Below, in pieces: positions 15,600 to 24,850 of a stretch of DNA of 64,000 nt; within the stretch, counting starts at the first letter, position 1, and every line of letters starts with the position of its first letter. The notes beneath the pieces are model-generated. The model was not told the origin of the DNA. It saw nothing but the letters and a program-made list of their open reading frames with translations, and did no database searches. The translations under genes and the position numbers were made by a program. Origin of the DNA: Pseudoxanthomonas broegbernensis (GTDB lineage Bacteria > Pseudomonadota > Gammaproteobacteria > Xanthomonadales > Xanthomonadaceae); contig NZ_JACHGU010000001.1 of the NCBI RefSeq assembly GCF_014202435.1, positions 1 through 64,000 on the forward strand, given 5' to 3'.

Positions 15600-18281
15600 A
15601 TGCCAGCGCAGGAAACGCCGCCAGCCTTGCCGGAAGCCATGGACGCCGCCGTGCCGCATGCGCCGGCGCTGGCCTCGCCGGTATGGGCGCTGCTGGTGCT
15701 GCTGGCGGGGCTGCTGCTTACCGGCGAACTGGCCCGGCGCGAGTGGGTCGACATGCACGAGCGCGCCGCCGCGATGCACCGCTCGCTGGCCGATGCGGTG
15801 CCGGGGCGCCTGCGCGAGCCGCTGGCCACCGCGGCGCTGGCGCTGCGCGCGATGCAGACCGTGTTCCTGTCCAACGACCGGATGGACCAGGCGCTGTTCG
15901 CCTACTACCACGACAACCTGCGCGTGCGCGACCGGTTGCCCGGCTACGTGGTCACCGCGTTCGCGCGCCGCCAGCAAGACCCGGCGGCGGAGCGGCCGTC
16001 CTATCGCTACGCGTTCGTCGCGCCGCTGCAGGGCAACGAGTCGCTGGTCGACTTCGACATCGCCGGGCAGCCGGAGAACCTGGCCGCGCTGGAGGCCTCG
16101 CGCGATGCCGACTGGCCGCTCGCCTCGGCGCCGTTCGACCTGCTCCAGTTCCGGGAAGCCGGCGGCGGCCAGGCGCTGGGGATCACGTTGCGCGTGCCGG
16201 TGTACTCGCGCGGGCCGGCGCCGGTCACGGTGGCCACGCGCCGCGCGCGCGAGATCGGCGCGCTGGCGATCAGCCTGCGGCTGGAGCCGATGGTGCGCAA
16301 GGCGCTGGAGGGGCGGACCCTGGAATCCATGCACGTGGACATCCGCGACCTGGGTGCCGCGCCCGGGCACGAGGCGGTGTTCGCGTCCGCGCCGGTGCCC
16401 GATGCCGGCGCGCAGATCCAGATGCGCCGGATCGAGTTCGGCGGGCGCCGCTGGGAGCTGCGCATGTGGCCGCGCTCGGCCAGGGTGGAGACCGGCCGGC
16501 TGTACCTCATCGTCCTGGCCGGCAGCGCGATCAGCATCCTGCTGTCGCTGCTGCTGTGGTCGCAGTCGACCATCCAGCGCCGGGCGCTGGAACTGGGCCG
16601 GCGCATGAGCGCGCGCTTCGGCGAGAGCGAGGCGCGCTTCCGCGTGCTCAACGAACTGCTGCCGGCGCTGGTGCTGCTGGCCGACGGCCGCGATGGCCGC
16701 ATCGCCTATGCCAACCAGGCCGCGCGCCAGCGCCTGGGCGAGGTGGCCGGCGCGCCGCTGGCCTCGCTGTTCGCCGATCCGGAGATGGGGTCGACGGCCC
16801 TGGAGGAGGCCGCCCGCGGCGGCGGCTGGGCCAGCCGGGAGGCGGTGATCGTCGGCGGCGGCCGCCGCTTCTGGGCCAGCGCCTCGCTCGCCCGGATCGA
16901 GGTGGAGGGCGCACCCTGCCTGCTGATGGTGGCCAACGACACCAGCGAGCAGCGCGAACTGACCGAGCGGCTGCGCTACCAGGCCGCGCACGACGGGCTG
17001 ACCGAGCTGCCCAACCGCCGCGAGTTCGAGCGCCGCCTGCAGCAGGCGCTGGCGGCGGGCCGGGAGCGTTCGGCGCCGTTCGCGCTGCTGTACATCGACC
17101 TGGACCAGTTCAAGCTGATCAACGACGTCGCCGGGCACATGGCCGGCGACCAACTGCTGGTGCAACTGGTGCACGCGATGCACCGCGAGCTGCGCGAGGG
17201 CGACCTGCTGGCGCGGCTGGGCGGGGACGAGTTCGGCCTGCTGGCCTTCGGCGTGGACGAGGAGCAGGCCATGGCGCTGGCCGAGTACATGCGCCGCTGC
17301 ATCGAGGGCGTGGCGTTCGTGTGGCAGGAACGCGCCTACACGGTCAGCGCCAGCATCGGCGTGGTCCTGGCCGACCGCCAGGGCTGCACCCTGAAGGACC
17401 TGCTGGCCTGGGCCGACAGCGCCTGCTACCAGGCCAAGGAGGAGGGCCGCAACCGGGTGTGGGCCTACCGCGAGGACGCCGACACCACGCGCCGCCACAG
17501 CGAGATGGAATGGGTCAACCGCCTGCGCCTGGCGCTGGAGCAGGACCGCCTGCTGCTGGACTACCAGGAGGTGCTGCCGCTGGACCCGGCCTCGGACGAC
17601 GGCCTGCACATCGAGCTGTTGCTGCGCCTGCGCGAGGAAAACGGCGAGACCGTGCTGCCGGGCGCGTTCCTGCCCGCCGCCGAGCGCTACGGGCTGATGC
17701 CCGCGCTGGACCGCTGGGTGATCCGCACCGCGCTGGCCCATTTCGGCGGGCTGCACCCGCAGGGCGACCGGCTGCGCACCTGCGCGATCAACCTCTCCGG
17801 CGCCAGCATCGAGGACGAGGACCTGGCCGAGTTCATCCTCGCCACCATGGACGAGTTCGCCGTGCCGGCGCAGCGGCTGTGCCTGGAGATCACCGAGACG
17901 GTGGCGGTGCGCAGCCTGCTCAAGGTGGTGCGGGTGATCGAGCGGCTGCGCACGGCCGGGTGCCGGATCGCGCTGGACGACTTCGGCGCCGGCATGTCCT
18001 CGTTCGGCTACCTGAAAAACCTGCCGGTGGACATGATCAAGATCGACGGCAGCTTCGTCCGCGACCTGGGCAGCGACCCGATGAGCCGGGTCATCGTCAA
18101 CGCGGTGGCGCAGATCGGCCACCAGCGCGGCTTGAAGGTGGTGGCCGAGTGGGTCAGCGACGAGCGCACCCTGGGGGTGCTGCGCGGGCTGGAGGTGGAC
18201 TACGGGCAGGGCTTCCTGCTGCACCGGCCCGAGCGGGTGGTGTTCCAGCGCCGGCGGGACGAGGGTGGCACCGGGCGGTGA
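15600..18281 (+). CDS. CHASE-PAS-GGDEF-EAL cyclic di-GMP signalling protein
   Basis: An 893-residue inner-membrane protein. TM1 is at about 28-42 (VWALLVLLAGLLLTGELA), a periplasmic CHASE domain spans about 60-295, and TM2 (LYLIVLAGSAISILLSLLLW) follows. Then come a PAS domain (about 340-450), GGDEF (about 460-620, motif GGDEF 541-545) and EAL (about 640-880). The GGDEF half has an intact inhibitory site (REGD five residues before the motif). The EAL signature reads ELL, but the other catalytic residues are visible: Asn in INLSGASI, Glu in EITET, DDFGAG, Lys in IKIDGSF, Glu in AEW. A bifunctional cyclase/phosphodiesterase is plausible. The CHASE domain implies control by an external small ligand. 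Confidence 0.93.
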   Translation: MPAQETPPALPEAMDAAVPHAPALASPVWALLVLLAGLLLTGELARREWVDMHERAAAMHRSLADAVPGRLREPLATAALALRAMQTVFLSNDRMDQALFAYYHDNLRVRDRLPGYVVTAFARRQQDPAAERPSYRYAFVAPLQGNESLVDFDIAGQPENLAALEASRDADWPLASAPFDLLQFREAGGGQALGITLRVPVYSRGPAPVTVATRRAREIGALAISLRLEPMVRKALEGRTLESMHVDIRDLGAAPGHEAVFASAPVPDAGAQIQMRRIEFGGRRWELRMWPRSARVETGRLYLIVLAGSAISILLSLLLWSQSTIQRRALELGRRMSARFGESEARFRVLNELLPALVLLADGRDGRIAYANQAARQRLGEVAGAPLASLFADPEMGSTALEEAARGGGWASREAVIVGGGRRFWASASLARIEVEGAPCLLMVANDTSEQRELTERLRYQAAHDGLTELPNRREFERRLQQALAAGRERSAPFALLYIDLDQFKLINDVAGHMAGDQLLVQLVHAMHRELREGDLLARLGGDEFGLLAFGVDEEQAMALAEYMRRCIEGVAFVWQERAYTVSASIGVVLADRQGCTLKDLLAWADSACYQAKEEGRNRVWAYREDADTTRRHSEMEWVNRLRLALEQDRLLLDYQEVLPLDPASDDGLHIELLLRLREENGETVLPGAFLPAAERYGLMPALDRWVIRTALAHFGGLHPQGDRLRTCAINLSGASIEDEDLAEFILATMDEFAVPAQRLCLEITETVAVRSLLKVVRVIERLRTAGCRIALDDFGAGMSSFGYLKNLPVDMIKIDGSFVRDLGSDPMSRVIVNAVAQIGHQRGLKVVAEWVSDERTLGVLRGLEVDYGQGFLLHRPERVVFQRRRDEGGTGR

Positions 18282-18303
18282 CCCGCCGGAGGCTTGCCGC
18301 ATG

Positions 18304-18331
18304 GCGCGGGCGTCGCATGCGACGCCCGCGC
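18304..18331. terminator. Perfect 28-bp palindrome between convergent genes
   Basis: A 14+14 base perfect inverted repeat (half-site GCGCGGGCGTCGCA) with no loop spacer, between the stop codons of the GGDEF/EAL gene and the GH9 gene. Best read as a bidirectional terminator, although it lacks T-runs. Confidence 0.55.
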
Positions 18332-18398
18332 GGCGATGCGCGCGGCCTGGCGCACCCGGGGCCGGAACAGGGTTCCGGCCGAGGCGCGCCGCCCGCCG

Positions 18399-20876
18399 CT
18401 ACTGGCGCAGCAGGTCCTGCGCCGCGTGCACCAGGTAGATGTAGCTGGCGCCGAGGTTGATCACGTACTCGTTCTGGCCCCACAGGAACGGCCAGTCCTC
18501 CTTGTTCTCCGGGAAGTCCGGCTTGAGCACCAGCACCCCCGGCACCACGCCGCCGGCGATGAAGCTGAAGTCGGCGCGGTTGTTGCCGTAGGCCACCTGC
18601 TTGGACTTGGCGCCCACGGCCGAGACGAAGGAGATGTTGGAGTCGGGGTGGGTGCCGTACAGGTAGTTCAGGCCCTGCAGCGTGTCCTCGATGCCGAACA
18701 GGTCCGGGAACGCCTTGTGCAGGCGGTAGTTGGCGGCGGCCATGCCCACCACCGCGCCGTTGCCGGCCCAGCCGCCGCGGGTGATGAGCACCCCGTACGG
18801 GTTCTCGGACACCATGGCCGCGCGCTCGGCCTTGAACGCCTCCGCGCGCGCGCGCAGCTTCGCGCCGAAGGCCGCGTCCATCTTCGGCATCGCCGCCAGC
18901 GCGTAGGGCGCGTTGAACGGGAAGCGGGCGTCGATGGCCGGCCACAGCTCGCCGATGCGGGCGGCGTACCCGGCGTCATCGGTGGTCAACAGCAGTTGCA
19001 CCGCCGCGCGCAGTTCCTCGTCCTCCGGGTTGCCGCCGGTGGTGTTGCCGACCTGGAACAGGTTGGGCTCGCGCGAATGCTCGAACTCCCACACCCGCTT
19101 GGCCGTGGCCAGGCATTCCTCGGCCAGCGCGTCGTTGTAGCCGCGCAGGGCGCGGCTGGCGGCGGCCAGGGCGGCGGCCGAGCCGTAGTTGAGCGCGGTG
19201 GTGTTGGTGGTGAAGGCCAGGCGGTCGTCGTTGGGCGAGTCCGGGTCGCTGGGGTCGTCCACCTTGCCGTCGGTCTTGGTCACCGCGTCGCCCAGGTGGG
19301 TGTACTGGCCCAGGTCGGGCTCGACGATGCCGGGGATGGCATGGCCGAACACGCGGTGCTGGGCGATCAGCATCAAGGTGCCGTGCTCGATCTGCTGCAG
19401 CATGTCGGGCACGCCGTCGGGCACGTGGATCTCCACGTGCTTCTTCTTCTGGTCGATGGTGGTCTCGTCGCGGGTGGGGCGGAACTGCTCCCAGGTGTCC
19501 ACCAGCGACATCACCGTGGCGTAGTGGGTCTGGGTGCGCAGGTCGAAGTCGCCGGCGTCGAACCAGCCGCCGATGTCCAGCCCGGGGATGTGCTCGCCCG
19601 GCTGGAACGGCGAATCCAGGTCCGGGCCCTGGCCGTAGAGGTCGAAGTGCTCCTTGTTGGGCGCCACCTGGCGGGCGTCGTCCATGTGCGAGCGGCCGTG
19701 CCAGACGCGGTAGGCCTCGTTGACGAACATGTGGTCCATCTGCACCGGCATGAACACGTCCAGCGTGGGGTGCCAGGCGGTGGCGTAGACATCCTGCGCG
19801 ATGCGGAAGGCATGGGTGCGCTGCCCGGCGGCCTCGATCACGTACAGGCCCGGCGTGCGCACGCCGGAGAAGTCGAAGGTGTAGTAGTCGTAGCGCAGGT
19901 ATTGGCCCCAGCGCGCGGTGTCGGCGGCCAGCGCCTCGTGCTCGCTGCCGTCGGCGTCGATGCGCAGCAGGCGCGCGCTGCCCGGCGCCGGCGCGTTGCG
20001 GTCGTTCTCCAGCACCGCGACCTTGCGCTGGGCCGGGTGGTAGCCCACCTGCGAATGGCCGATGACCGTGGGCCGGGTCCAGCCGGGCACGGTGTTGCCG
20101 GACAGGGTCCACTCCATCACCGTGCCGCTCTTGCCGGCCGGCAGCAGGGTGCGCACCACGTACCAGCCGTTCTGCGCCTGGTTGCGGCCGTCGTACAGCC
20201 CCAGCTCCCCGGTATGGGCCTGGATGGTGACGCGGCGCTGCGGGTCCTCGGGCGCCAGGGTCAGGCGCTTGCCGGTGACGATGGGCAGGCGCACCGTCGC
20301 GCCGTCGGCGGCGCGTCCGCTGGGGCCGGTGGGATACAGCGGGAACTGGCCGTCGCGCGCGTCCATGGTCCACGACTTGCCGAAGTAGGCCGAGGGCAGG
20401 AACTCCATGTTGAAGCCGGCCCGGCCCTGCAGCGACTTGGGCAGCGGCTTGTCGAGCACGACCTGCATGCGCACGCCGCCGTCCTGCGGCGTCACCCGGA
20501 TGTCGTACTCGAACTTCTCGTTGGGATAGCCCAGGCGGGTGGTGACCGTGCCGGTCTTCGCATCCACCTTGCGGTCCACCATCAGCGCCACCGGGTCCCA
20601 CTGCTCGGGCGTGGGGCTCAGGCGCACGTCGCCGTTAGTGGCGGTGCGCACGCCGTGGTGGATCAGTTCCACGCCGGCGTGCTTGGAGTCGCTGAACAGG
20701 CCGTCGTAGTAGTTGTTGAACACCAGCACGTCCAGCCCCGGCCGGCTGAAGTACTCCTGCGCGTTGAGCTTCAGCCCCGCGTCGGCGGCCAGCGCCGGTG
20801 CGGCGGCGATCGCCAGGATGGCGGCGGCGAGGACGCGGCGATGCATCGGCGCGGGGGGACGGTTGCGATGGGTCAT
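18399..20876 (-). CDS. Glycoside hydrolase family 9 protein, secreted
   Basis: An 825-residue exported glycosidase. After the signal peptide (AAAILAIAAAPALA) comes a long N-terminal region, a CelD-type Ig-like domain (VIGHSQVGYHPAQRKVAVLE, then FRIAQDVY) and the (alpha/alpha)6 GH9 barrel. The nucleophilic-water Asp pair is in GGWFDAGDFD (about residues 436-445) and the C-terminal acid Glu in GQNEYVINLGASY (near residue 803). GH9 enzymes cut beta-1,4-glucans or related beta-glycans; some bacterial members with this extended N-terminus act on oligosaccharides, so the exact substrate is open. The ATG at 20876 follows GGGAGGAG. An operator-like motif lies just upstream. Confidence 0.9.
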   Translation of the reverse strand: MTHRNRPPAPMHRRVLAAAILAIAAAPALAADAGLKLNAQEYFSRPGLDVLVFNNYYDGLFSDSKHAGVELIHHGVRTATNGDVRLSPTPEQWDPVALMVDRKVDAKTGTVTTRLGYPNEKFEYDIRVTPQDGGVRMQVVLDKPLPKSLQGRAGFNMEFLPSAYFGKSWTMDARDGQFPLYPTGPSGRAADGATVRLPIVTGKRLTLAPEDPQRRVTIQAHTGELGLYDGRNQAQNGWYVVRTLLPAGKSGTVMEWTLSGNTVPGWTRPTVIGHSQVGYHPAQRKVAVLENDRNAPAPGSARLLRIDADGSEHEALAADTARWGQYLRYDYYTFDFSGVRTPGLYVIEAAGQRTHAFRIAQDVYATAWHPTLDVFMPVQMDHMFVNEAYRVWHGRSHMDDARQVAPNKEHFDLYGQGPDLDSPFQPGEHIPGLDIGGWFDAGDFDLRTQTHYATVMSLVDTWEQFRPTRDETTIDQKKKHVEIHVPDGVPDMLQQIEHGTLMLIAQHRVFGHAIPGIVEPDLGQYTHLGDAVTKTDGKVDDPSDPDSPNDDRLAFTTNTTALNYGSAAALAAASRALRGYNDALAEECLATAKRVWEFEHSREPNLFQVGNTTGGNPEDEELRAAVQLLLTTDDAGYAARIGELWPAIDARFPFNAPYALAAMPKMDAAFGAKLRARAEAFKAERAAMVSENPYGVLITRGGWAGNGAVVGMAAANYRLHKAFPDLFGIEDTLQGLNYLYGTHPDSNISFVSAVGAKSKQVAYGNNRADFSFIAGGVVPGVLVLKPDFPENKEDWPFLWGQNEYVINLGASYIYLVHAAQDLLRQ

Positions 20877-20903
20877 TGCGGGGGGCTCCTCCCTAGGATT
20901 CAT

Positions 20904-20915
20904 GTGAACGCTAAC
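20904..20915 (-). promoter_or_regulatory. LacI-type operator-like motif upstream of the GH9 gene
   Basis: On the minus strand GTTAGCGTTCAC matches the perfect palindrome GTTAGCGCTAAC before the beta-helix gene at 10 of 12 positions, and both are followed by A. It lies 28 bases before the GH9 start codon. Confidence 0.45.
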
Positions 20916-21070
20916 ATCGACGGCACCGGGATTCCTTCCGCAGCGCAGCACCCACGGCAGCGGCGCGCGCGAAAACCGCCGGACCGTCGACGTCGGTCCG
21001 CGTTCGGCGCTGTAGCCGACGGCTTCGGTCGGCGACCGTATTCGCAGCCAGCAAGGCCGGCCTGAACCCC

Positions 21071-21709
21071 TTACCGGCCGGCCAGGACGTCCCCGACATC
21101 GCCATCGCCCGGCGGCAGCGCCAACGCGCCGCGCACCTGTTCGACGTAAGCCTGCAACTGCGGGAAGAAGGCCTCGAAGCCGGCGGCGATCTCGGCCTCG
21201 TGGCGGCGCAGGTCGTGCAGGCCGTCCACCAGGCGCTCGCCGTTGCGCGACAGGCGGCCGGCGATGCGGGCCACCGCGCGGTCGACGTTGCCGCGCTCGC
21301 GGTAGCCGCCCAGCCAGTCGTGCGCGGCCATCAGCGGCGCGATCCGGCGCAGGCGCTCGGGCAGCGCGTCCAGGCGCTGCAGCAGGTAGGCGTAGAACGG
21401 CGCGGTGAACGCGTCCAGCGGCTGGTCGCTGTGGCGGCTCCACGCCCGGGCCAGGCAGTGGTCGTAGTACACGTCCAGGACGATGCCGGCATAGCGGCGC
21501 CGGCCCTCGGGGAACAGCGCCCGCGCCGCGGACACCCGCGGATGGGTGTCGGTGTAGCGGTCCACCCGGCGGTGGATCACGATCTCGCGGCGCACCTGCG
21601 GGGCGTAGTCCTCCAGCGCGATGCGGCCGAACACGAAGTCGCCCAGCAGCGCGCCGAGCATGGCGGGGTGGCTCTGGCGGGCCAGGTACAGGTGCGCGAG
21701 GTAGTTCAC
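21071..21709 (-). CDS. acpH: Acyl carrier protein phosphodiesterase (AcpH/DUF479 family)
   Basis: A 212-residue cytoplasmic enzyme that removes the 4'-phosphopantetheine arm from holo-ACP. The N-terminus NYLAHLYLA, GDFVFGRI, the HRRVDRYTDTHPR segment and the DVYYDHCLARAW motif are diagnostic of the family and carry its metal-binding His/Asp residues. The gene starts with GTG (21709), which gives exactly the family's first residue. It is divergent from the MFS gene. Length matches E. coli AcpH (193) apart from a short C-terminal extension. Confidence 0.9.
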   Translation of the reverse strand: MNYLAHLYLARQSHPAMLGALLGDFVFGRIALEDYAPQVRREIVIHRRVDRYTDTHPRVSAARALFPEGRRRYAGIVLDVYYDHCLARAWSRHSDQPLDAFTAPFYAYLLQRLDALPERLRRIAPLMAAHDWLGGYRERGNVDRAVARIAGRLSRNGERLVDGLHDLRRHEAEIAAGFEAFFPQLQAYVEQVRGALALPPGDGDVGDVLAGR

Positions 21710-21857
21710 GGGCCGGGGCGCGGCGCCCTGCGGAAGGGGGGCGCCAGTGTGGCATGGCCGCCCGCTCGCTCCGCCGCGCGATCGTTGCATGAATGGACGG
21801 CAGCGTTCGCCCCGCCGATGCTTTCCGCGGTTGCTGCGCTGCAGCATAATGGCGCGC

Positions 21858-23090
21858 ATGTCCTCCGCGCCCCTGCCCGCCGCCGCCCCGCCCGTCCCCG
21901 TCCCCGCGATCGGCCGTGGCCGCCACGCCCTGATCCTCACCGCCCTGACCCTGGGCGGCTTCGCCATCGGCACCAGCGAGTTCGCCGGCATGGGGCTGAT
22001 GCCGAACATGGTGGCCGAGCTGGGCGTGAGCGAGCCGCAGGTCGGCCACCTGATCAGCGCCTACGCCCTGGGCGTGGTGGTCGGCGCGCCGCTGCTGGCG
22101 ATCCTCGGCGGCACGCTGTCGCGCAAGGCCCTGCTGCTGGCGCTGATGTCGTTCTACGCCGCCGGCAACCTGGCCAGCGCGCTCGGGCCGGACTACCACA
22201 GCCTGCTGCTGTTCCGCTTCATCGCCGGCCTGCCGCACGGCGCCTACTTCGGCGTGGCGGCGCTGACCGCGGTGTCGATCAGCCCGCCGCACCAGCGCGG
22301 CCGGGCGGTGAGCCTGGTGATGCTGGGCCTGACCCTGGCGATCCTGGTCGGCACCCCGCTGGCCACCTGGATGGGGCAGATGGTGAGCTGGCGCTGGGCC
22401 TTCGCCGCGGTGTCGGTGATCTCCCTGGTCACCGTGGCCCTGACCGCCCTGTGCCTGCCCCGGATGGTGGACGGCCCGCGCGAGCGGGCGCTGGACGAAC
22501 TGCGCGCCTTCAACCGGCTGCCGGTGTGGCAGGCGCTGCTGATCGGCGCCATCGGCTTTGCCGGCATGTTCTGCGTCTTCAGCTACCTGGCTCCGACCAT
22601 GGTCCAGGTCACCGGGGTGGCCCCGGCGTGGATCCCGCTGGGCCTGGCCGGCTTCGGCCTGGGCGGGGTGATCGGCAACATGGTCGGCGGCTGGCTGTTC
22701 GACCGGCTGAAGTTCCGCGCCGTGCCGGTGGTGCTGGCCTGGGCCACGGTGATGCTGTTGCTGTTCCCGCTGGCCGCGCACGCACCGTGGAGCCTGCTGC
22801 TGGCCACCGTGTGCATCGGCTCGATGGGCGCGCTGGGGCCGATCCTGCAGTCGCACCTGATGGACGTGGCCGACGGCGCCCAGACCCTGGCCGCCGCCTC
22901 GCACCACGCCGCCTTCAACGCTGCCAACGCACTGGGCCCCTGGCTGGGCGGCATGGCCATCAGCGCCGGGCTCGGCTGGACCTCCACCGGCGTGGTCGGC
23001 GCGGCCACCGCGGTGGCCGGCATCGGCTTGTACCTGTGGGCCGCGCGCACCCGCGCGCGCCGTCGACAGGTCTGCCCGGTCGCTCCCTGA
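21858..23090 (+). CDS. MFS transporter, DHA1 (AraJ/NepI-like) family
   Basis: A 410-residue inner-membrane permease with about 12 hydrophobic segments. The first helix reads LGGFAIGTSEFAGMGLMPNM, typical of DHA1 exporters of the AraJ/NepI/PbuE branch, and FIAGLPHGAYFGVAALT marks the motif-C-like helix. Likely exports sugars, nucleosides or drugs; the substrate is unknown. The start could be 21858 or 21849 in the same frame. CATAAT at 21845-21850 resembles a -10 box that would put the mRNA start at or near 21858, so a leaderless message is possible. Confidence 0.88.
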   Translation: MSSAPLPAAAPPVPVPAIGRGRHALILTALTLGGFAIGTSEFAGMGLMPNMVAELGVSEPQVGHLISAYALGVVVGAPLLAILGGTLSRKALLLALMSFYAAGNLASALGPDYHSLLLFRFIAGLPHGAYFGVAALTAVSISPPHQRGRAVSLVMLGLTLAILVGTPLATWMGQMVSWRWAFAAVSVISLVTVALTALCLPRMVDGPRERALDELRAFNRLPVWQALLIGAIGFAGMFCVFSYLAPTMVQVTGVAPAWIPLGLAGFGLGGVIGNMVGGWLFDRLKFRAVPVVLAWATVMLLLFPLAAHAPWSLLLATVCIGSMGALGPILQSHLMDVADGAQTLAAASHHAAFNAANALGPWLGGMAISAGLGWTSTGVVGAATAVAGIGLYLWAARTRARRRQVCPVAP

Positions 23091-23349
23091 GCATCGCTGC
23101 AACCGATTGCGCAACGCCCCGGGGACGATCTCCCGGGACGGGGCAGGCCGGCTCGCCGTGTCTTGCCCCGCTTCGCCTTGCATCGCCGCGCCCTCGCACC
23201 CCCCGGCGCTTCGCGCCAGCGCCGAGGCGCGACACCGCGCGGCCCCATACGCCCGTGCAGGGCCATCCTCGCACCGGACCACTTAGACTGTGCCCACCCG
23301 ACGGCGCCGTCGCGCCGCATCCCCGTTCCGCTTCACGAGAGAGTGCCGC

Positions 23350-24555
23350 GTGGTCATCCATCCCAAAGTCCGAGGCTTCATCTGCACCACCGCCCACCCC
23401 GAGGGCTGCGCGAAGAACGTGCGGGACCAGATCCGCCACGTGCAGGCGCACGGCGTGCGCAGCGACGGCCCCAGGCGCGTGCTGGTGATCGGCGCCTCCA
23501 CTGGCTATGGCCTGGCCGCCCGCATCACCGCCGCCTTCGGCTTCGGCGCCGCCACCCTGGGCGTGTTCTTCGAAAAGCCCGGCACCGACAAGAAGCCGGG
23601 CAACCCTGGCTGGTACAACTCCGCCGCCTTCGACCGCCAGGCCAAGGAAGCCGGCCTGTGGAGCCGCTCGATCAACGGCGACGCCTTCTCCGACGAGGTA
23701 CGGGCCAAGGCCATCGAACTGGCCCGCGAGATGGGCGGCCCGATCGACCTGGTGGTTTACTCGCTGGCCTCCCCGGTGCGCCGCCTGCCCGATACCGGCG
23801 AACTCAAACGCTCGGCGCTCAAGCCCATCGGCCAACCGTACGTCGCCACCGCCGTGGACACCAACCGCGACCAGATCATCCAGGCCACGGTCGAGCCGGC
23901 CACCGAACAGGAGATCGCCGACACGGTGACGGTGATGGGCGGGCAGGACTGGGAACTGTGGATCGACGCCCTGGACAAGGCCGGCGTGCTCGCCGCCGAC
24001 GCCAAGACCGTGGCCTTCAGCTACATCGGCACCGAGATCACCTGGCCGATCTACTGGCACGGCGCGCTGGGCAAGGCCAAGGAAGACCTGGACCGCGCCG
24101 CCCACGCCATCGACGCCCGGCTCAAGCCGGGCGGCGGCCAGGCCAACGTGGCGGTGCTCAAGTCGGTGGTGACCCAGGCCAGCGCCGCGATCCCGGTGAT
24201 GCCGCTGTACATCGCCATCGTCTACCGGATCATGAAGGAAAAGGGCCTGCACGAAGGCACCATCGAGCAACTGGACCGCACCTTCCGCGAACACCTGTAC
24301 ACGGCTGCGCCGCCGCCGCAGGACGACTCCGGCCGCCTGCGCCTGGACGACCGCGAGCTGCGCGACGACGTGCAGCAGGCCTGCCGCGACCTGTGGCCGG
24401 CGGTGACCAGCGAGAACCTGTTCGAGCTGACCGACTACGCCAGCTACAAGCGCGATTTCCTGAAGCTGTTCGGCTTCGAGCGCGACGACGTGGACTACGA
24501 CGCCGAGGTCGACCCGGTGGCCGGGTTCGACGTGGTCGACATGACCGCCGGATGA
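23350..24555 (+). CDS. fabV: Enoyl-[acyl-carrier-protein] reductase FabV
   Basis: A 401-residue NADH-dependent trans-2-enoyl-ACP reductase, the last step of each fatty-acid elongation cycle. The start is GTG at 23350, giving the family N-terminus [19 protein letters not shown]. Nucleotide-binding residues are in [16 protein letters not shown], and the catalytic Tyr-x8-Lys is in the [19 protein letters not shown] segment. FabV is the large, triclosan-insensitive type found in Vibrio, Pseudomonas and xanthomonads. Length is as expected. TAGACT around 23285 may be the -10. A hairpin follows the stop. Confidence 0.97.
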   Translation: MVIHPKVRGFICTTAHPEGCAKNVRDQIRHVQAHGVRSDGPRRVLVIGASTGYGLAARITAAFGFGAATLGVFFEKPGTDKKPGNPGWYNSAAFDRQAKEAGLWSRSINGDAFSDEVRAKAIELAREMGGPIDLVVYSLASPVRRLPDTGELKRSALKPIGQPYVATAVDTNRDQIIQATVEPATEQEIADTVTVMGGQDWELWIDALDKAGVLAADAKTVAFSYIGTEITWPIYWHGALGKAKEDLDRAAHAIDARLKPGGGQANVAVLKSVVTQASAAIPVMPLYIAIVYRIMKEKGLHEGTIEQLDRTFREHLYTAAPPPQDDSGRLRLDDRELRDDVQQACRDLWPAVTSENLFELTDYASYKRDFLKLFGFERDDVDYDAEVDPVAGFDVVDMTAG

Positions 24556-24561
24556 TCGCCA

Positions 24562-24586
24562 GCCGGCCGCGTGACGCGCGGCCGGC
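24562..24586 (+). terminator. Hairpin after fabV
   Basis: A perfect 10-bp stem GCCGGCCGCG / CGCGGCCGGC with a 5-base loop, starting 6 bases after the stop. No T-run. Confidence 0.6.
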
Positions 24587-24850
24587 CCGGGACCTCCGGC
24601 CGCGACGGGCGCACCCTCGCGGGCGGCGCATCGCCCCGGGCTTGCGGCCAGGGCATGCGCGCGCGGCATGCGTGCATGGCCGGGAGCCGCATGGCGAACG
24701 CACCGGAACGGCGGCGTCCGGCCATCGGCGCCACTCGAACGCCAGGTGAAGGACCTGCCGCTGCCGCCGCCGCCGCGGGAACCGGCGATGGCCGCGCACG
24801 GTCAGGCTGGCGTGCCCTTCGCCTTCCCGCCCCGCCGCCGCTCGAACCCG

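Noticed and set aside
14316-18302. A very long open frame on the minus strand opposite the GGDEF/EAL gene
   Set aside because: It is an antisense shadow produced by GC-rich third positions; the plus strand encodes recognisable CHASE, PAS, GGDEF and EAL motifs, and the minus peptide (His/Gln/Arg-rich) shows no domain beyond the short methyltransferase frame accident.
20877-23282. Extension of the GH9 frame far upstream on the minus strand
   Set aside because: The frame is open by composition only. It crosses the acpH and MFS genes, and the GH9 signal peptide and ribosome site place the start at 20876.
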